This document shows positions 37,759-47,647 of a DNA stretch of 64,000 nt, piece after piece. The DNA comes from Chloroflexota bacterium (GTDB taxonomy: Bacteria > Chloroflexota > Dehalococcoidia > UBA2979), in assembly GCA_947479915.1 (NCBI GenBank), contig CANKAU010000002.1:1-64000 (forward strand). Reading direction: 5' to 3'. The translations under genes and the position numbers were made by a program. Numbering within the stretch: the first letter of the stretch is position 1; each line of letters opens with the position of its first letter. A model generated the notes under the pieces. It ran no database searches. It was not told the origin of the DNA and saw only the letters and a program-made list of their open reading frames with translations.

Positions 37759-39576
37759 TCAGCGGACCGCCACCCCTGTCATCCCGCGAGCCTCGTCACT
37801 GAACTGCTCCCCGTACAACGCCGCGTAGAGTCCGTCGCGCGCGAGGAGTTCGGCGTGCCGTCCGCGCTCCACGATCTCGCCGCGGTCGAAGACGAGGATC
37901 TGGTCCGCCGCCATCACCGTGGACAGCCGGTGCGCGATGACAATCGTGGTGCGCCCTCGTGCGAGCACCGCCGTCGCCTCGCGGATCTCCCGTTCGAGGC
38001 GCGAGTCCAGCGAGGACGTCGCCTCGTCGAGGATCAGCACGGGCGGATCCTTGAGGATGGCGCGCGCGATCGCCACGCGCTGCTTCTCGCCGCCGGACAG
38101 GCGGTAGCCGCGCTCCCCGACCGTGGTCTCCAGCCCGTCCGGGAGCCGCTCGATCAGCCCGGCGAGGCCGGCTGCCACCGCCGCCGCGTGCACCTCGGCG
38201 TCCGTGCCGTCGAGGCGCCCGTAACGGATGTTGTCGGCGAGCGATGAGTGGAACAGGTGCGTCTCCTGCATCACTGTCCCGATCGTCGCGCTGATGGAGT
38301 CCAGCGTGAGGTCGCGCAGGTCGTGGCCGTCGAGGCGGACGATGCCGCGCTGCGGGTCGTAGTAGCGCTGCATCAGGTAGGTGACGGTCGTCTTGCCCGC
38401 GCCCGAGGGGCCGACGAGTGCCACCATCTGCCCTGCCTCGATGTGGAACGAGACGTCGTCGATCGCCTCGATCGGGTGGGTCGCGTGCGACTGGTACGAG
38501 AACGACACGTGGTCGAACTCCACCTCGCCGCGCGACTGCGTGAGGCGCACCGCGTTCGGACGCTCCTCCACCTCCACCGGCATGTCGAGGTACTCGAAGA
38601 TGCGTTCGAACACGGCGAGCGATGAGAGCAGCGTGGTGTTGATGCGGGCGATCCCGGCGAACGGCCCGAAGACACGCTGCGAGAGCAGCGCGAACGAGAC
38701 GACCGTGCCCACGCTCAGCGTGCCGCCCAGCACCGCACGCCCACCGAACCAGTAGACCAGCCCCGGCAGCAGCGCGCCGAACAGCGTGGTCGCCATGTTG
38801 AACCAGCGACCCGTCATCAGGCGCTTGATCGACAGGTCGCGCAGCGCGTCGTTCGAGGCGCCGAAGCGGCCCGCTTCGTGCTCCTGCCGCCCGAACGTCT
38901 TCACGAGCATCGAGCCGGAGACGGACAGCGTCTCCTCCAGGTGCGCGGACATGCGCGCGGTCTCCTCGTGCCAGGCGCGGCGCAGATCGCGGAGCCGCGT
39001 GCCCACGCGCATCGTCGGGTACACCCACAGCGGCAGCACGACGAGCGTGGCGAGGGCGAGCCGCCAGTCGAGGCGGAACATGAACACGAACGCGACGATG
39101 AGCGTGAGGGCGTTGGTGAGGAAGTCGGTGAACGTGCCGCTCAGTGCGTCCTGCACGCCGTTCACGTCCGTGGATATCCTCGACAGGATCTCGCCGGTGC
39201 GCGTGGAGCTGTAGAAGCGCAGCGACAATCGCTGCAGGTGATCGTGCAGGTCGGAGCGCAGGCGGTGCATGACGCCCTGCGCGATGAGCTGGTTCACCCA
39301 CGACTCACCGACGCCGAGCAGCGCGGATCCGAGCACCATCGCGACGTACAGCACGATCAGGCCGTCGAGCGCGCCCAGCGTCGTGCCGGAGGACATCCCG
39401 TCCACCATCGAACCAAGCACCAGCACCGCGCGCAGGTCGAGGACGACGCCGAGCGACAGCACCCCGACGAGGACGAGCATCCACATCGCGTATGGGCGGA
39501 ACAACCCGGCGACGCGGCGGCCCAGCACGCGTTTCGGCACGCTCAACTTCGTGGAGGCCATGCGCCGAGCCATCAT
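37759..39576 (-). CDS. ABC transporter, fused permease/ATP-binding subunit
   Basis: VALVGPSGAGKTTVTYLMQRYYDPQRG (Walker A), YRLSGGEKQRVAIARAILKDPPVLILDEATSSLD; N-terminal six-TM domain. Confidence 0.95.
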   Translation of the reverse strand: MMARRMASTKLSVPKRVLGRRVAGLFRPYAMWMLVLVGVLSLGVVLDLRAVLVLGSMVDGMSSGTTLGALDGLIVLYVAMVLGSALLGVGESWVNQLIAQGVMHRLRSDLHDHLQRLSLRFYSSTRTGEILSRISTDVNGVQDALSGTFTDFLTNALTLIVAFVFMFRLDWRLALATLVVLPLWVYPTMRVGTRLRDLRRAWHEETARMSAHLEETLSVSGSMLVKTFGRQEHEAGRFGASNDALRDLSIKRLMTGRWFNMATTLFGALLPGLVYWFGGRAVLGGTLSVGTVVSFALLSQRVFGPFAGIARINTTLLSSLAVFERIFEYLDMPVEVEERPNAVRLTQSRGEVEFDHVSFSYQSHATHPIEAIDDVSFHIEAGQMVALVGPSGAGKTTVTYLMQRYYDPQRGIVRLDGHDLRDLTLDSISATIGTVMQETHLFHSSLADNIRYGRLDGTDAEVHAAAVAAGLAGLIERLPDGLETTVGERGYRLSGGEKQRVAIARAILKDPPVLILDEATSSLDSRLEREIREATAVLARGRTTIVIAHRLSTVMAADQILVFDRGEIVERGRHAELLARDGLYAALYGEQFSDEARGMTGVAVR

Positions 39577-39690
39577 CTGCGGAGACTCCCGTCTGCGGCT
39601 CGATCATAGTCCCGCCCCGTCCGGTAGGCGGCGCGCGGGTGATCGAGGATGATGGGCCGCGAACACGCGACCCGGAAGGAACGAACCCAC

Positions 39691-40599
39691 ATGACCAGCG
39701 AGCGCCCCACCGTCGGATTCATCGGCCTCGGCATCATGGGACTGCCGATGACCGCCAACCTGCTGAAGGCGGGCTTCCCAGTGGTGGCGTGGAACCGCTC
39801 CTCCGGGCGCATCGACGAGGCGGTCGCGCTGGGCGCGGTGGCCGGTGCCACCCCCGCGGACGTCGCGGCGCGCGCGGATGTGACGATCGTCTGTGTCACC
39901 GCTTCGGCGGACGTGGAGGCGGTGGTCCTCGGCGAGCACGGGGCAATCGAGGGCGTGCGCTCCGGCTCGGTGCTCATCGACATGTCATCGATCTCGCCCG
40001 ACGTCACGCGCGATATCGCCGCGCAGCTGAAGGCGAAGGGCGTCGAGATGATCGACGCGCCGGTCTCCGGCGGGCAGTGGGGCGCGATCAACGGGACGCT
40101 GTCGATCATGGCCGGCGGCGATGCCGCGGTGCTCGAGCGTGTCCGTCCCGTGTTGGAGGCAATGGGCCAGAAGATCACGCACTGCGGCCCGGTCGGCGCA
40201 GGACAGACCGTGAAGCTCTGCAACCAGATCGTCGTCTGCGTGAACGCGCTGGCGATGTCCGAGGGGCTGGTGTTCTGCCAGAAGAGCGGCGTCGACCCCG
40301 CAGTGATGCTGGAGGCGATCGGCGGCGGCGCGGCCGGGTCGTGGCAGCTCAACACGCTCGGCCCGAAGATCGTCGCCCGCGACTTCGCGCCGGGGTTCAA
40401 GGTGTCCCTGCAGCAGAAGGACCTGCGCATCGCGCTCGAGGCCGCCGAGACGATCGGTGTGCCGCTTGCCGGTGTCTCGCTGGTGCACCAGCTCTACTCC
40501 GTCGTCGAGCAGCGCGAGGGCGGCGACCTGGGCACGCAGGCCCTCGTGCGCGCGCTCGAGATCCTGACCGGTGTCGAGGTCGGCGTACCCGAGGCGTAG
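39691..40599 (+). CDS. NAD(P)-dependent oxidoreductase (3-hydroxyisobutyrate dehydrogenase family)
   Basis: TVGFIGLGIMGLPMTANLLKAGFPVVAWNRS...DAPVSGGQWGA. Confidence 0.94.
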   Translation: MTSERPTVGFIGLGIMGLPMTANLLKAGFPVVAWNRSSGRIDEAVALGAVAGATPADVAARADVTIVCVTASADVEAVVLGEHGAIEGVRSGSVLIDMSSISPDVTRDIAAQLKAKGVEMIDAPVSGGQWGAINGTLSIMAGGDAAVLERVRPVLEAMGQKITHCGPVGAGQTVKLCNQIVVCVNALAMSEGLVFCQKSGVDPAVMLEAIGGGAAGSWQLNTLGPKIVARDFAPGFKVSLQQKDLRIALEAAETIGVPLAGVSLVHQLYSVVEQREGGDLGTQALVRALEILTGVEVGVPEA

Positions 40600-40608
40600 C
40601 CCGCGACG

Positions 40609-41574
40609 CTACGCGGCCTCGCCGGCACGGCCGCCGTCCGCCAGCAGGTGGACGAGCAGCCGCAGCAGCGCGGGGTCGAACTGCCCCGTGGAGCCTGCCA
40701 TCTCGCGCAGCGCATCCCCGCGCCCGAGCCTCGGCTGCCCGCGCCGCGCCACCGTGAGCGCGGAGTACGCGTCCGCGATACCGAGGTACCGCGCCTCCAG
40801 CGGGATCGCACGCCCGACGAGGCGCGCCGGGTAGCCCGTGCCGTCCCAGCGCTCGTGGTGATGACCCACCGCGCGCGATGCGTCGGGCGTTACGAGGCCG
40901 TAGGCCTTCATCCGGCGCTGCGAGAGGTCGGGATGGCGGCGGATCGCTTGCCAGTCCATCGGTGAGAGCACCTCCCGCTCTCGCACCTCGCGCGGGAGGT
41001 CGAGCAGCCCGACGTCGGCGACCGCGGCCGCGCTCGCCAGCGTCGTGAGCGCGGCGACCGAGCGCTGCCCGTCCGCGAGCGCGAGCGACACCGCCCCGAT
41101 CGCCGTCTCCACACCGTGCACCACTGGCGTGTGCGGCGCGTCCACGCGCAACGAGCGGAACAGCGCGTCCGGCTGGAAGTTGGCGACCAGGAAGCCGGCC
41201 AGCGCGCGGCAGGCCTCGATCAGGCCGTTCGCGCGCAGATCACCGCCCGCCATCAGCAGCGCCAGCTCGTGCAGCAGCGCGCGATGCACCGCCCACGACC
41301 GGTCCACCAGCGGCACGGCCCGCGTGCCGAGGATGTCGCGGAGATGCGTCCGCAGGTACACCCGGAACGCCGGGGCGTCGGATGGCGGGAACCACACTCG
41401 CTCCCCCGCGCAGTCGTCCAGCCAGCGCACGTCCACCTCGACGCGATCGTCGATGGCGTCGAAGAGCGGAAACGCGGGGCGGCGGTGCGGCGCGAAGAGG
41501 CCCGCAGGGACAGTGGGACGGCGGGGCGGATGCGGGGGTGTCGAGGCGGATCGAGCGGGTTCGTTCGGTGGCAT
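40609..41574 (-). CDS. HD-GYP-like domain protein with altered HD motif
   Basis: VADVGLLDLP (canonical HDIGK.xIP) ... RRHPDLSQRRM ... GHHHERWDGTGYP ... IADAYSALT. Confidence 0.8.
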   Translation of the reverse strand: MPPNEPARSASTPPHPPRRPTVPAGLFAPHRRPAFPLFDAIDDRVEVDVRWLDDCAGERVWFPPSDAPAFRVYLRTHLRDILGTRAVPLVDRSWAVHRALLHELALLMAGGDLRANGLIEACRALAGFLVANFQPDALFRSLRVDAPHTPVVHGVETAIGAVSLALADGQRSVAALTTLASAAAVADVGLLDLPREVREREVLSPMDWQAIRRHPDLSQRRMKAYGLVTPDASRAVGHHHERWDGTGYPARLVGRAIPLEARYLGIADAYSALTVARRGQPRLGRGDALREMAGSTGQFDPALLRLLVHLLADGGRAGEAA

Positions 41575-41774
41575 ACGGGATCGTCGGCCGCGCGGGCTGG
41601 GCGGCCTCGTGCGGTGCTGACGGGACGCTGCGGTGGAGTTGAGGCGAGGCGCGCGGCGTGCTGACGAAATCAACAACAGCCAGAGTGTGGATAAAGAAAT
41701 GAGAAAGGGTTTACTCAAGTGCCTGTTTCCGGTACCTTCTGCGAGCGGGGGCCGGTGCGTGACGGGGTACAGCG

Positions 41775-42785
41775 TTGCGGAGAACGGCACGAGGCCTCGG
41801 CCTCTTCCTCATCCCAATCGCGGTGCTCGTCGTGATGACACTCCCCGGAACGACGAGCGCGTCGTCCGCACCGGCCTCACTTCCCGGCGCTCCCCGCACC
41901 GAGCTCGCCCCCGAAGGCCTCGACGCCCCGATCCTGCTCGAGGTCTCCCTGCCGGACCTGCTGCGCGCCGCGGTCCCCGAGGCGTACGCCTTTGCCACCG
42001 GTGCCCCCGGCCTCTCACCCTTCGACCGGGCGCAGATCGTGTCCGTCTACGGCTACCCCGGCATCTGCTCCATGGGCGAGCTCGGCTGCCATGCGTCGCC
42101 CTCGGCGGTCGTCGCACGGGCGCGTGAGCTGGCGCGGGACCTCGATGCGGCGAACGGCGACCGAGGAGTGCGCGCCGCCGTCCACCTGATCGTCGCCGTC
42201 GCGCAGCCGCACCCGGGCCCGGACGGGACGTACCTGCAGCGCATGCCACGCGAGACGATCGACGAGTGGGTAGAGGCCGCGCGCCGGGAGAGCGTGCTGC
42301 TGTTCCTGGACGTGCAGATCGGCTGGTCCGACCCCCTGCGCGAGATGCGCCGGCTGGAGCCGCTGCTGCGCGAGCCGTTCGTCCACCTCGCGCTCGACCC
42401 GGAGTTCGCCACCCGCGCGAAGGCGCTGCCGCCCGGCGACGCGATCGGCACCATGAGCGCGACGCAGGTGAACGAGGTGCAGGCATACCTCGGCGGCCTC
42501 GTGCGGGAGCGGTCCTTGCCGCCGAAGGTGCTGGTGCTGCACCAGTTCAAGCCGGGGATGCTGACCGACAAGCCGCTCTACGCCGACTACCCGGAGGTCG
42601 AGGTCACCATCGACATGGACGGCTTCGGGACGCCGGAGGCGAAGCTGTCGGGGTACGACGCCTACGCGCGCGTCGGCTCCGATCGCGCGGCGTTCAAGCT
42701 GTTCTTCCACTGGGACGTGCCGATGCTGACGCCCGCGCAGCTGGCGGCGCTGCCACACCCACCGGACTACCTCATCTATCAGTAA
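41775..42785 (+). CDS. Secreted protein of unassigned family, paralogue of 17219-18457
   Basis: Hydrophobic N-terminus; same conserved blocks and same C-terminal HPPDYLIYQ as the first copy; TTG start assumed. Confidence 0.75.
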   Translation: MRRTARGLGLFLIPIAVLVVMTLPGTTSASSAPASLPGAPRTELAPEGLDAPILLEVSLPDLLRAAVPEAYAFATGAPGLSPFDRAQIVSVYGYPGICSMGELGCHASPSAVVARARELARDLDAANGDRGVRAAVHLIVAVAQPHPGPDGTYLQRMPRETIDEWVEAARRESVLLFLDVQIGWSDPLREMRRLEPLLREPFVHLALDPEFATRAKALPPGDAIGTMSATQVNEVQAYLGGLVRERSLPPKVLVLHQFKPGMLTDKPLYADYPEVEVTIDMDGFGTPEAKLSGYDAYARVGSDRAAFKLFFHWDVPMLTPAQLAALPHPPDYLIYQ

Positions 42786-42883
42786 CCGCCCCGCGGGGTG
42801 GGGGCGGAGGGGCCCTCACCCTGCCACATCGATCGGTCGTCGTGGGCGTGAAGGCGCATCGAGGATGCCTCGACGGCGGGAGG

Positions 42884-43534
42884 CTAGTCGGCGCGGGCGC
42901 GCTGCCGCAGCTTCAGGTGATAGGTCATGCTCTGGAGGAAGAGCACGGGGTTGATGTGCTTCAACTCGATGCCCGTCGGCACCTGCACGCGCGCCGGGGT
43001 GTAGTTGAGGATCGCACGCACGCCGCCGCGCACCAGCGTGTCCGCCACGTCCTGCGCGGCCTCCGCCGTCACCGCGACGATTCCGATGTCCACCGGCGTC
43101 CGGCGCAGGTCCGCCTCGAGGTTCGCCGCGTCGAGGATGGTGTTGCCGTCCAGCAGCGTGCCGATGACGCTCGGACCCGAGTCGTAGCGGCCAACGATGT
43201 CGAAGCCCTGGCCCTCGAACCCCGGGTAAGACGAGATCGCCCGTCCGAGGCGGCCGATGCCGACGACAACGACGCGCCAGCGACGGTCGAGGCCCAGGAT
43301 GAAGCGCAGCTCTTCGGCGAGACGGGCCACGGAGTACCCGCGCCCCTGCTTCCCAAAGCGTCCGAAGTAGGAGAGATCCTTGCGGATCTGCGCGGGCGTG
43401 ACGCCCAGCTCCTCGCCGAGTTCCTGCGAGGAGATGACGGCGCGACCCTCTCGTTCCAGCCGCGACAGCAGCCGGTAGTAGAGGGGCAAGCGGTCGATGA
43501 CGACGTCAGGGATCTCGATCGGCAATAGGGTCAC
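42884..43534 (-). CDS. rex: Redox-sensing transcriptional repressor Rex
   Basis: LPLYYRLLSRLEREGRAVISSQELGEELGVTPAQIRKDLSYFGRFGKQGRGYSV...VVVVGIGRLGRAISSY. Confidence 0.95.
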   Translation of the reverse strand: MTLLPIEIPDVVIDRLPLYYRLLSRLEREGRAVISSQELGEELGVTPAQIRKDLSYFGRFGKQGRGYSVARLAEELRFILGLDRRWRVVVVGIGRLGRAISSYPGFEGQGFDIVGRYDSGPSVIGTLLDGNTILDAANLEADLRRTPVDIGIVAVTAEAAQDVADTLVRGGVRAILNYTPARVQVPTGIELKHINPVLFLQSMTYHLKLRQRARAD

Positions 43535-43698
43535 CCGGCCTGGTCCCGCACCCGGGGGCGCTCGCGCCCCGCTGAGGTCGCGAACACCCGGATCATACCC
43601 TTCGCGGGGGTGGGCGCAATTTGGTCGGGCCTCCCGTTATCACCTGCCTTCCCGGGCAAAGTCGCGCGCTGCGCCTCCCTCTCGGTACGATCGCGGTC

Positions 43699-44493
43699 AT
43701 GACGAATGCCGCGCCGAATACCGAGCCCACCACCGACGAACGCATCGGGCGGCTGCTCCGGGAGGGGCCGTCGGCAACGCCGTTCATCGACCTGCCGGGG
43801 GGTGTCTTCGAGATGGGCTCCCACGGCCGTCCCGACGAGCTGCCGCTCCGTGCCGTCCGCGTCCGCCCGTTCTCGGTGGCGCTGGTGCCTGTCACCAACG
43901 TCGAGTTCGCCGCGTTCCTGGAGGCCACCGGGCACGAGCCGCCGCGGTACTGGGATGACCCGCACTTCCGTCGCCCGGAGTGCCCCGTCATCGGCGTCTC
44001 GTGGTTCGACGCCGTCGACTACTGCACGTGGCTGAGCGAGATCCTCGGTCGCGAGTGCCGACTGCCGACCGAGGCGGAACGCGAGTACGCGGCGCGCGGC
44101 CCGGAGCCTCAAGGCGTCTACGACTGGGGCGACGAGCCGTGGTCCACGGGCGTCCACGCCTTCGGCGCAGCGGGTGGCGACCGGCCGCACCCGGTCGGCA
44201 GCGCGCCGCCCAACGGCTTCGGCCTGTACCACATGAGCGACAACGTCCACGAATGGTGCAGCGACTGGTACGCACCCGACGGCTACAGCCGCGAGGTCGC
44301 GAGCGACGACGAGCCCGTCGAGGATCCTCGGGGGCCGCAGGAAGAGCAGCCGCGTCGCGCCTCTCGCGGGGGATCGTGGCGGCATCGGATCAAGGTCGCG
44401 CGGATCGCCGCGCGGTCCTCGCTCGCCCCGGACCGACGCTACAACGACTACGGGATGCGCGTGTACGCGGAGCCGATCGCGCCTCGCGTCTAG
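43699..44493 (+). CDS. Formylglycine-generating enzyme (SUMF1/EgtB-type) family protein
   Basis: PGGVFEMGSHGRPDELPLRAVRVRPF...PVIGVSWFDAVDYCTWLSEILGRECRLPTEAEREYAARG...NVHEWCSDWY...RGGSW. Confidence 0.93.
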   Translation: MTNAAPNTEPTTDERIGRLLREGPSATPFIDLPGGVFEMGSHGRPDELPLRAVRVRPFSVALVPVTNVEFAAFLEATGHEPPRYWDDPHFRRPECPVIGVSWFDAVDYCTWLSEILGRECRLPTEAEREYAARGPEPQGVYDWGDEPWSTGVHAFGAAGGDRPHPVGSAPPNGFGLYHMSDNVHEWCSDWYAPDGYSREVASDDEPVEDPRGPQEEQPRRASRGGSWRHRIKVARIAARSSLAPDRRYNDYGMRVYAEPIAPRV

Positions 44494-44975
44494 CGCGGCC
44501 CGCCAGGGCGCACTATCCGCGTGAGCAGCAGCCGCCACGCCAGCCCGCCGCCGAGGAACCCGAGGAACGCCCCGAACACATCGAACGCGAGGTCGAGCAA
44601 CTCTGGCGCGCGCGTCGGAGTGAACGCCTGCAGCGCCTCGCTGATCCCCGCGAACAGCCAGAGCGCGACCATGGTCATGAGCAGCGTGCGTTGGGGCGAG
44701 CGACGCGCGGCGCCGCTGGTGGCGTACCACAACGCCGATGCGGCCCCGAGGGCAGCGAACATCAGCGCGTGCCCGACGGACTCTTCCTCTTCCGGTGTCC
44801 AGCCCGGCGGCGGGGCGAGCTGCGGGGCGCGGCCACCAGCCGTGTTCCCGGGGAACTCACTGGGCATGACGCTGCCCCAGTGCGGCGGCTCCGGGGCGAG
44901 CGTGATGTAGAGGATCACGACCGCGAGCAGCACCAGGGCCGCCAGGGAGATTCGGTTCAGGACGTGCGCGCTCAT
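44490..44975 (-). CDS. VanZ-like membrane protein
   Basis: VGHALMFAALGAASALWY...ISEALQAFTPTRAPELLDLAFDVFGAFLGFLGG. Confidence 0.85.
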   Translation of the reverse strand: MSAHVLNRISLAALVLLAVVILYITLAPEPPHWGSVMPSEFPGNTAGGRAPQLAPPPGWTPEEEESVGHALMFAALGAASALWYATSGAARRSPQRTLLMTMVALWLFAGISEALQAFTPTRAPELLDLAFDVFGAFLGFLGGGLAWRLLLTRIVRPGGPR

Positions 44976-45052
44976 CGGTCGAGGTTACAGGCGCGGTCCG
45001 CGGGGAGCGAGGCGGGCGCTGCCCGCCTGAGCGTGCCCGGTACAATCGAGGC

Positions 45053-46516
45053 ATGAGCCGCTTCCCGCACACAGCCCGCGTGGTGATCGAGCCGTGGCGC
45101 GGTGTGGGCCCGGCGGCCGCTGCCGCCGCTCTCCACGACCGCCCCCGTCTCGCGTGGCTGGACTCCTCGATGTCGCACGCGCGCCTCGGACGCTGGTCGA
45201 TCGTCGCGAGCGATCCGCGGTGGGCGATCACGGCGTACGCCGGCGACGTGGTGCTGGAGACCGCCGCTGGACCGCGGCGCCTCGATCCCGGCGCGCTGCA
45301 CGCCTTCGCCGCAGCCGTCGAAGCGGAACCGCTTGCCGCGCTGTCCGACGCGGACGTTGATGCGCACGGGCTCCCGTTTCTCGGTGGGGCGATCGGCGTC
45401 CTCGGCTTCGAGCTGGGGCGCGAGGTCGAACGGCTCCCCGCGACCACGCGCGACGACGTCGGTGCGCCCGACCTCGCGTTCGGCTGGTACGACGCGGCGC
45501 TCGTCTGGGACGGGGCGCGCGAGGCGGGCTGGCTTGTGGGGCGGCCCGAGGCCGTGCACGCGCTGCGCGGCCGCCTCGATCGCTTCGCTCGCGGCGCGAC
45601 CGAGGCGATCGAGGCGGCGAGCGCCGGGGTGCTGCGGCCGAACATGACGCGCACGGCCTATCTCCGTGCGGTGCAGCGTGCGCGCGAGTACATCGCGGCG
45701 GGCGACATCTACCAGGTGAACTTCGCGCAGCGCTTCTCCGCGCCCTACGGCGGTCGAGGCTTCGACCTGTACCGCCGTCTGCGCAGCGTCAGTCCCGCGC
45801 CCTTCGCGGCGTACCTCGACCTGCGCGGAGACTTCGGCGGCGTCGAGGTGCTCTCGTCGTCGCCGGAGCGCTTCCTGCTCGCGGAGGGCGACCGCGTGGA
45901 GACGCGCCCGATCAAAGGCACCCGCCCGCGCGGGACGACGCCTGACGAGGACAACCGACACGCCGCGGCACTCCGGGCGAGCGCGAAGGATCGTGCCGAG
46001 CACCTGATGATCGTGGACCTCGAGCGGAACGATCTCGGTCGCGTCGCCGCGACGGGGAGCGTGCGCGTCCCGGAGTTCGCTGCGCTGGAGACCTACGCGC
46101 AGGTGCACCATCTCACCTCGACTGTCGAGGCGACGCGGCGCGCGGACGTGGGTCTGGAGGCACTGCTGCGCGCCACGTTCCCCGGCGGATCCATCTCCGG
46201 TGCGCCGAAGATCCGCGCGCTGGAGATCATCGACGAACTGGAACCCACGGTGCGCGGCGTTTACACGGGCGCGATCGGGTACGTCTCCGCGCGCACCGAC
46301 GACGAGGCCTGGCGGCTCGACCTCAACATCGCGATCCGCACGATCACGCTTGCGGACGGCGTGGCCCACCTGCACGTCGGCGGCGCGATCGTCCACGACT
46401 CCGACCCGGAGGCCGAGTACGCCGAAACGCTGGACAAGGCCCGCGGCATGGCGCGCGCGCTGGGCGTGACGCTTCCCGACGAGGTCGCCGCGCCCGCCTC
46501 GCCCGCGCACCGATGA
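45053..46516 (+). CDS. pabB: Aminodeoxychorismate synthase component I (chorismate-binding)
   Basis: ARE YIAAGDIYQVNFAQRF...SSPERFLLAEGDRVETRPIKGTRPRG...HLMIVDLERNDLGRVA...FPGGSISGAPKIRALEIIDELEP. Confidence 0.9.
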   Translation: MSRFPHTARVVIEPWRGVGPAAAAAALHDRPRLAWLDSSMSHARLGRWSIVASDPRWAITAYAGDVVLETAAGPRRLDPGALHAFAAAVEAEPLAALSDADVDAHGLPFLGGAIGVLGFELGREVERLPATTRDDVGAPDLAFGWYDAALVWDGAREAGWLVGRPEAVHALRGRLDRFARGATEAIEAASAGVLRPNMTRTAYLRAVQRAREYIAAGDIYQVNFAQRFSAPYGGRGFDLYRRLRSVSPAPFAAYLDLRGDFGGVEVLSSSPERFLLAEGDRVETRPIKGTRPRGTTPDEDNRHAAALRASAKDRAEHLMIVDLERNDLGRVAATGSVRVPEFAALETYAQVHHLTSTVEATRRADVGLEALLRATFPGGSISGAPKIRALEIIDELEPTVRGVYTGAIGYVSARTDDEAWRLDLNIAIRTITLADGVAHLHVGGAIVHDSDPEAEYAETLDKARGMARALGVTLPDEVAAPASPAHR

Positions 46517-47397
46517 CCGGCTTCGCGTGGGTCGACGGCGCGGTCGTGACTCGCGAGGAGGCGAGCGTCTCGATCGACGACTTCGCGGTGCGCTACGGCG
46601 CGGCCTGCTTCGAGACGATGCTCGCGCGGAACGGCCGCGTGTTCCGGCTGGGCGCGCACCTCGACCGCCTCGACGCCGGGCTGCGCGCGATGGGCGTCGA
46701 GGCGCCCGCGCACGCCCTGCTGGAACGCGCCGTGCGCGAGACGCTGGACGCGAACGCGCTCACCGAGGCCAGCGTGCGTCTCACCGTCACCGCCGGCAGC
46801 GGCCACGCACCCGAGCTCGCCCGTGCCGTCGCGCCCGCCATCCTCGTCACCGCGGACGCGCTGCCGCCGCCACACGCGCCGCCGCGACTCCGCGTGGTCG
46901 CGACGAGGATTGACGCGCGCCGCCCGCTGGCCGCAGCGAAGACCGCGCAGTTCCTGCCGTACCTCCTTGCGCGCGCCGAGGCACGAGCCGCCGGCGCGGA
47001 CGAAGCGCTGCTGCTGAACCACGACGGCGCGATCGTGGAGGCGGCGACCGCGAACGTGTTTCTACTCCGGGCCGGAGGTCTGGACACGCCGCCGCTTGCC
47101 GACGGACCGCTGCCCGGCGTCACGCGCGACGTAGTGATCGAGATCGCGCGCGGCCTCGGCATGCCCGTCGTGGAGCGGCGCCTCACGCTCGCCGACCTTG
47201 CGCTGGCGGAGGCGGTGCTGCTGAGCAGCAGCATCGCCGGCATCGTCACGGCCGCCTCCGTGCAGGCGAGCCGCCCCGAGGCACCGGGCAACCTCGACTG
47301 GCGCGCGCGCGATCCTCAGCCGGAGGCGGTCGAGCGGCTGCTGAGCGCGTACGACGCTGTTGTCAGGGTTTCCACCGAGGGCAATTCCCCCCGCTAA
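46513..47397 (+). CDS. pabC: Aminotransferase class IV (aminodeoxychorismate lyase)
   Basis: SIDDFAVRYGAACFETMLARNGRVFRLGAHLDRLDAGLRAMG...LNHDGAIVEAATANVFLL; ATGA overlap with pabB. Confidence 0.88.
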   Translation: MTGFAWVDGAVVTREEASVSIDDFAVRYGAACFETMLARNGRVFRLGAHLDRLDAGLRAMGVEAPAHALLERAVRETLDANALTEASVRLTVTAGSGHAPELARAVAPAILVTADALPPPHAPPRLRVVATRIDARRPLAAAKTAQFLPYLLARAEARAAGADEALLLNHDGAIVEAATANVFLLRAGGLDTPPLADGPLPGVTRDVVIEIARGLGMPVVERRLTLADLALAEAVLLSSSIAGIVTAASVQASRPEAPGNLDWRARDPQPEAVERLLSAYDAVVRVSTEGNSPR

Positions 47398-47487
47398 CAC
47401 AGACAATCTGACGGCGGTAATCAGATTCGCATTCCTGACGAAGATCTGAATGTGACGATCTGACGGAACTGATGAGCCTGACGCGAT

Positions 47488-47520
47488 CTTCACGCCATCC
47501 TCACGCTGCGGTCATCTTCG
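47488..47520. promoter_or_regulatory. Candidate OmpR/PhoB-family direct-repeat box
   Basis: Consecutive 11-mers CTTCACGCCAT/CCTCACGCTGC, with a weaker third GGTCATCTTCG, upstream of the response regulator. Confidence 0.4.
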
Positions 47521-47647
47521 GAGGCTGCGCAGCGCGGTAGGTTCAGATCACGCCAGACGTCCGTCATCCCTCGAACAGGGACGGCCGGGCGAGGCAGCAT
47601 CCGGTCAGGATCGTCGCGGCGGCGGAAGCCCCGCAGGTTGAGGACGA

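Noticed and set aside
42787-42830. G-rich run GGGGTGGGGGCGGAGGGG as a G-quadruplex regulatory element
   Set aside because: It can equally form a simple CCGCCCC/GGGGCGG hairpin after the 41775-42785 gene; no evidence favours a quadruplex function.
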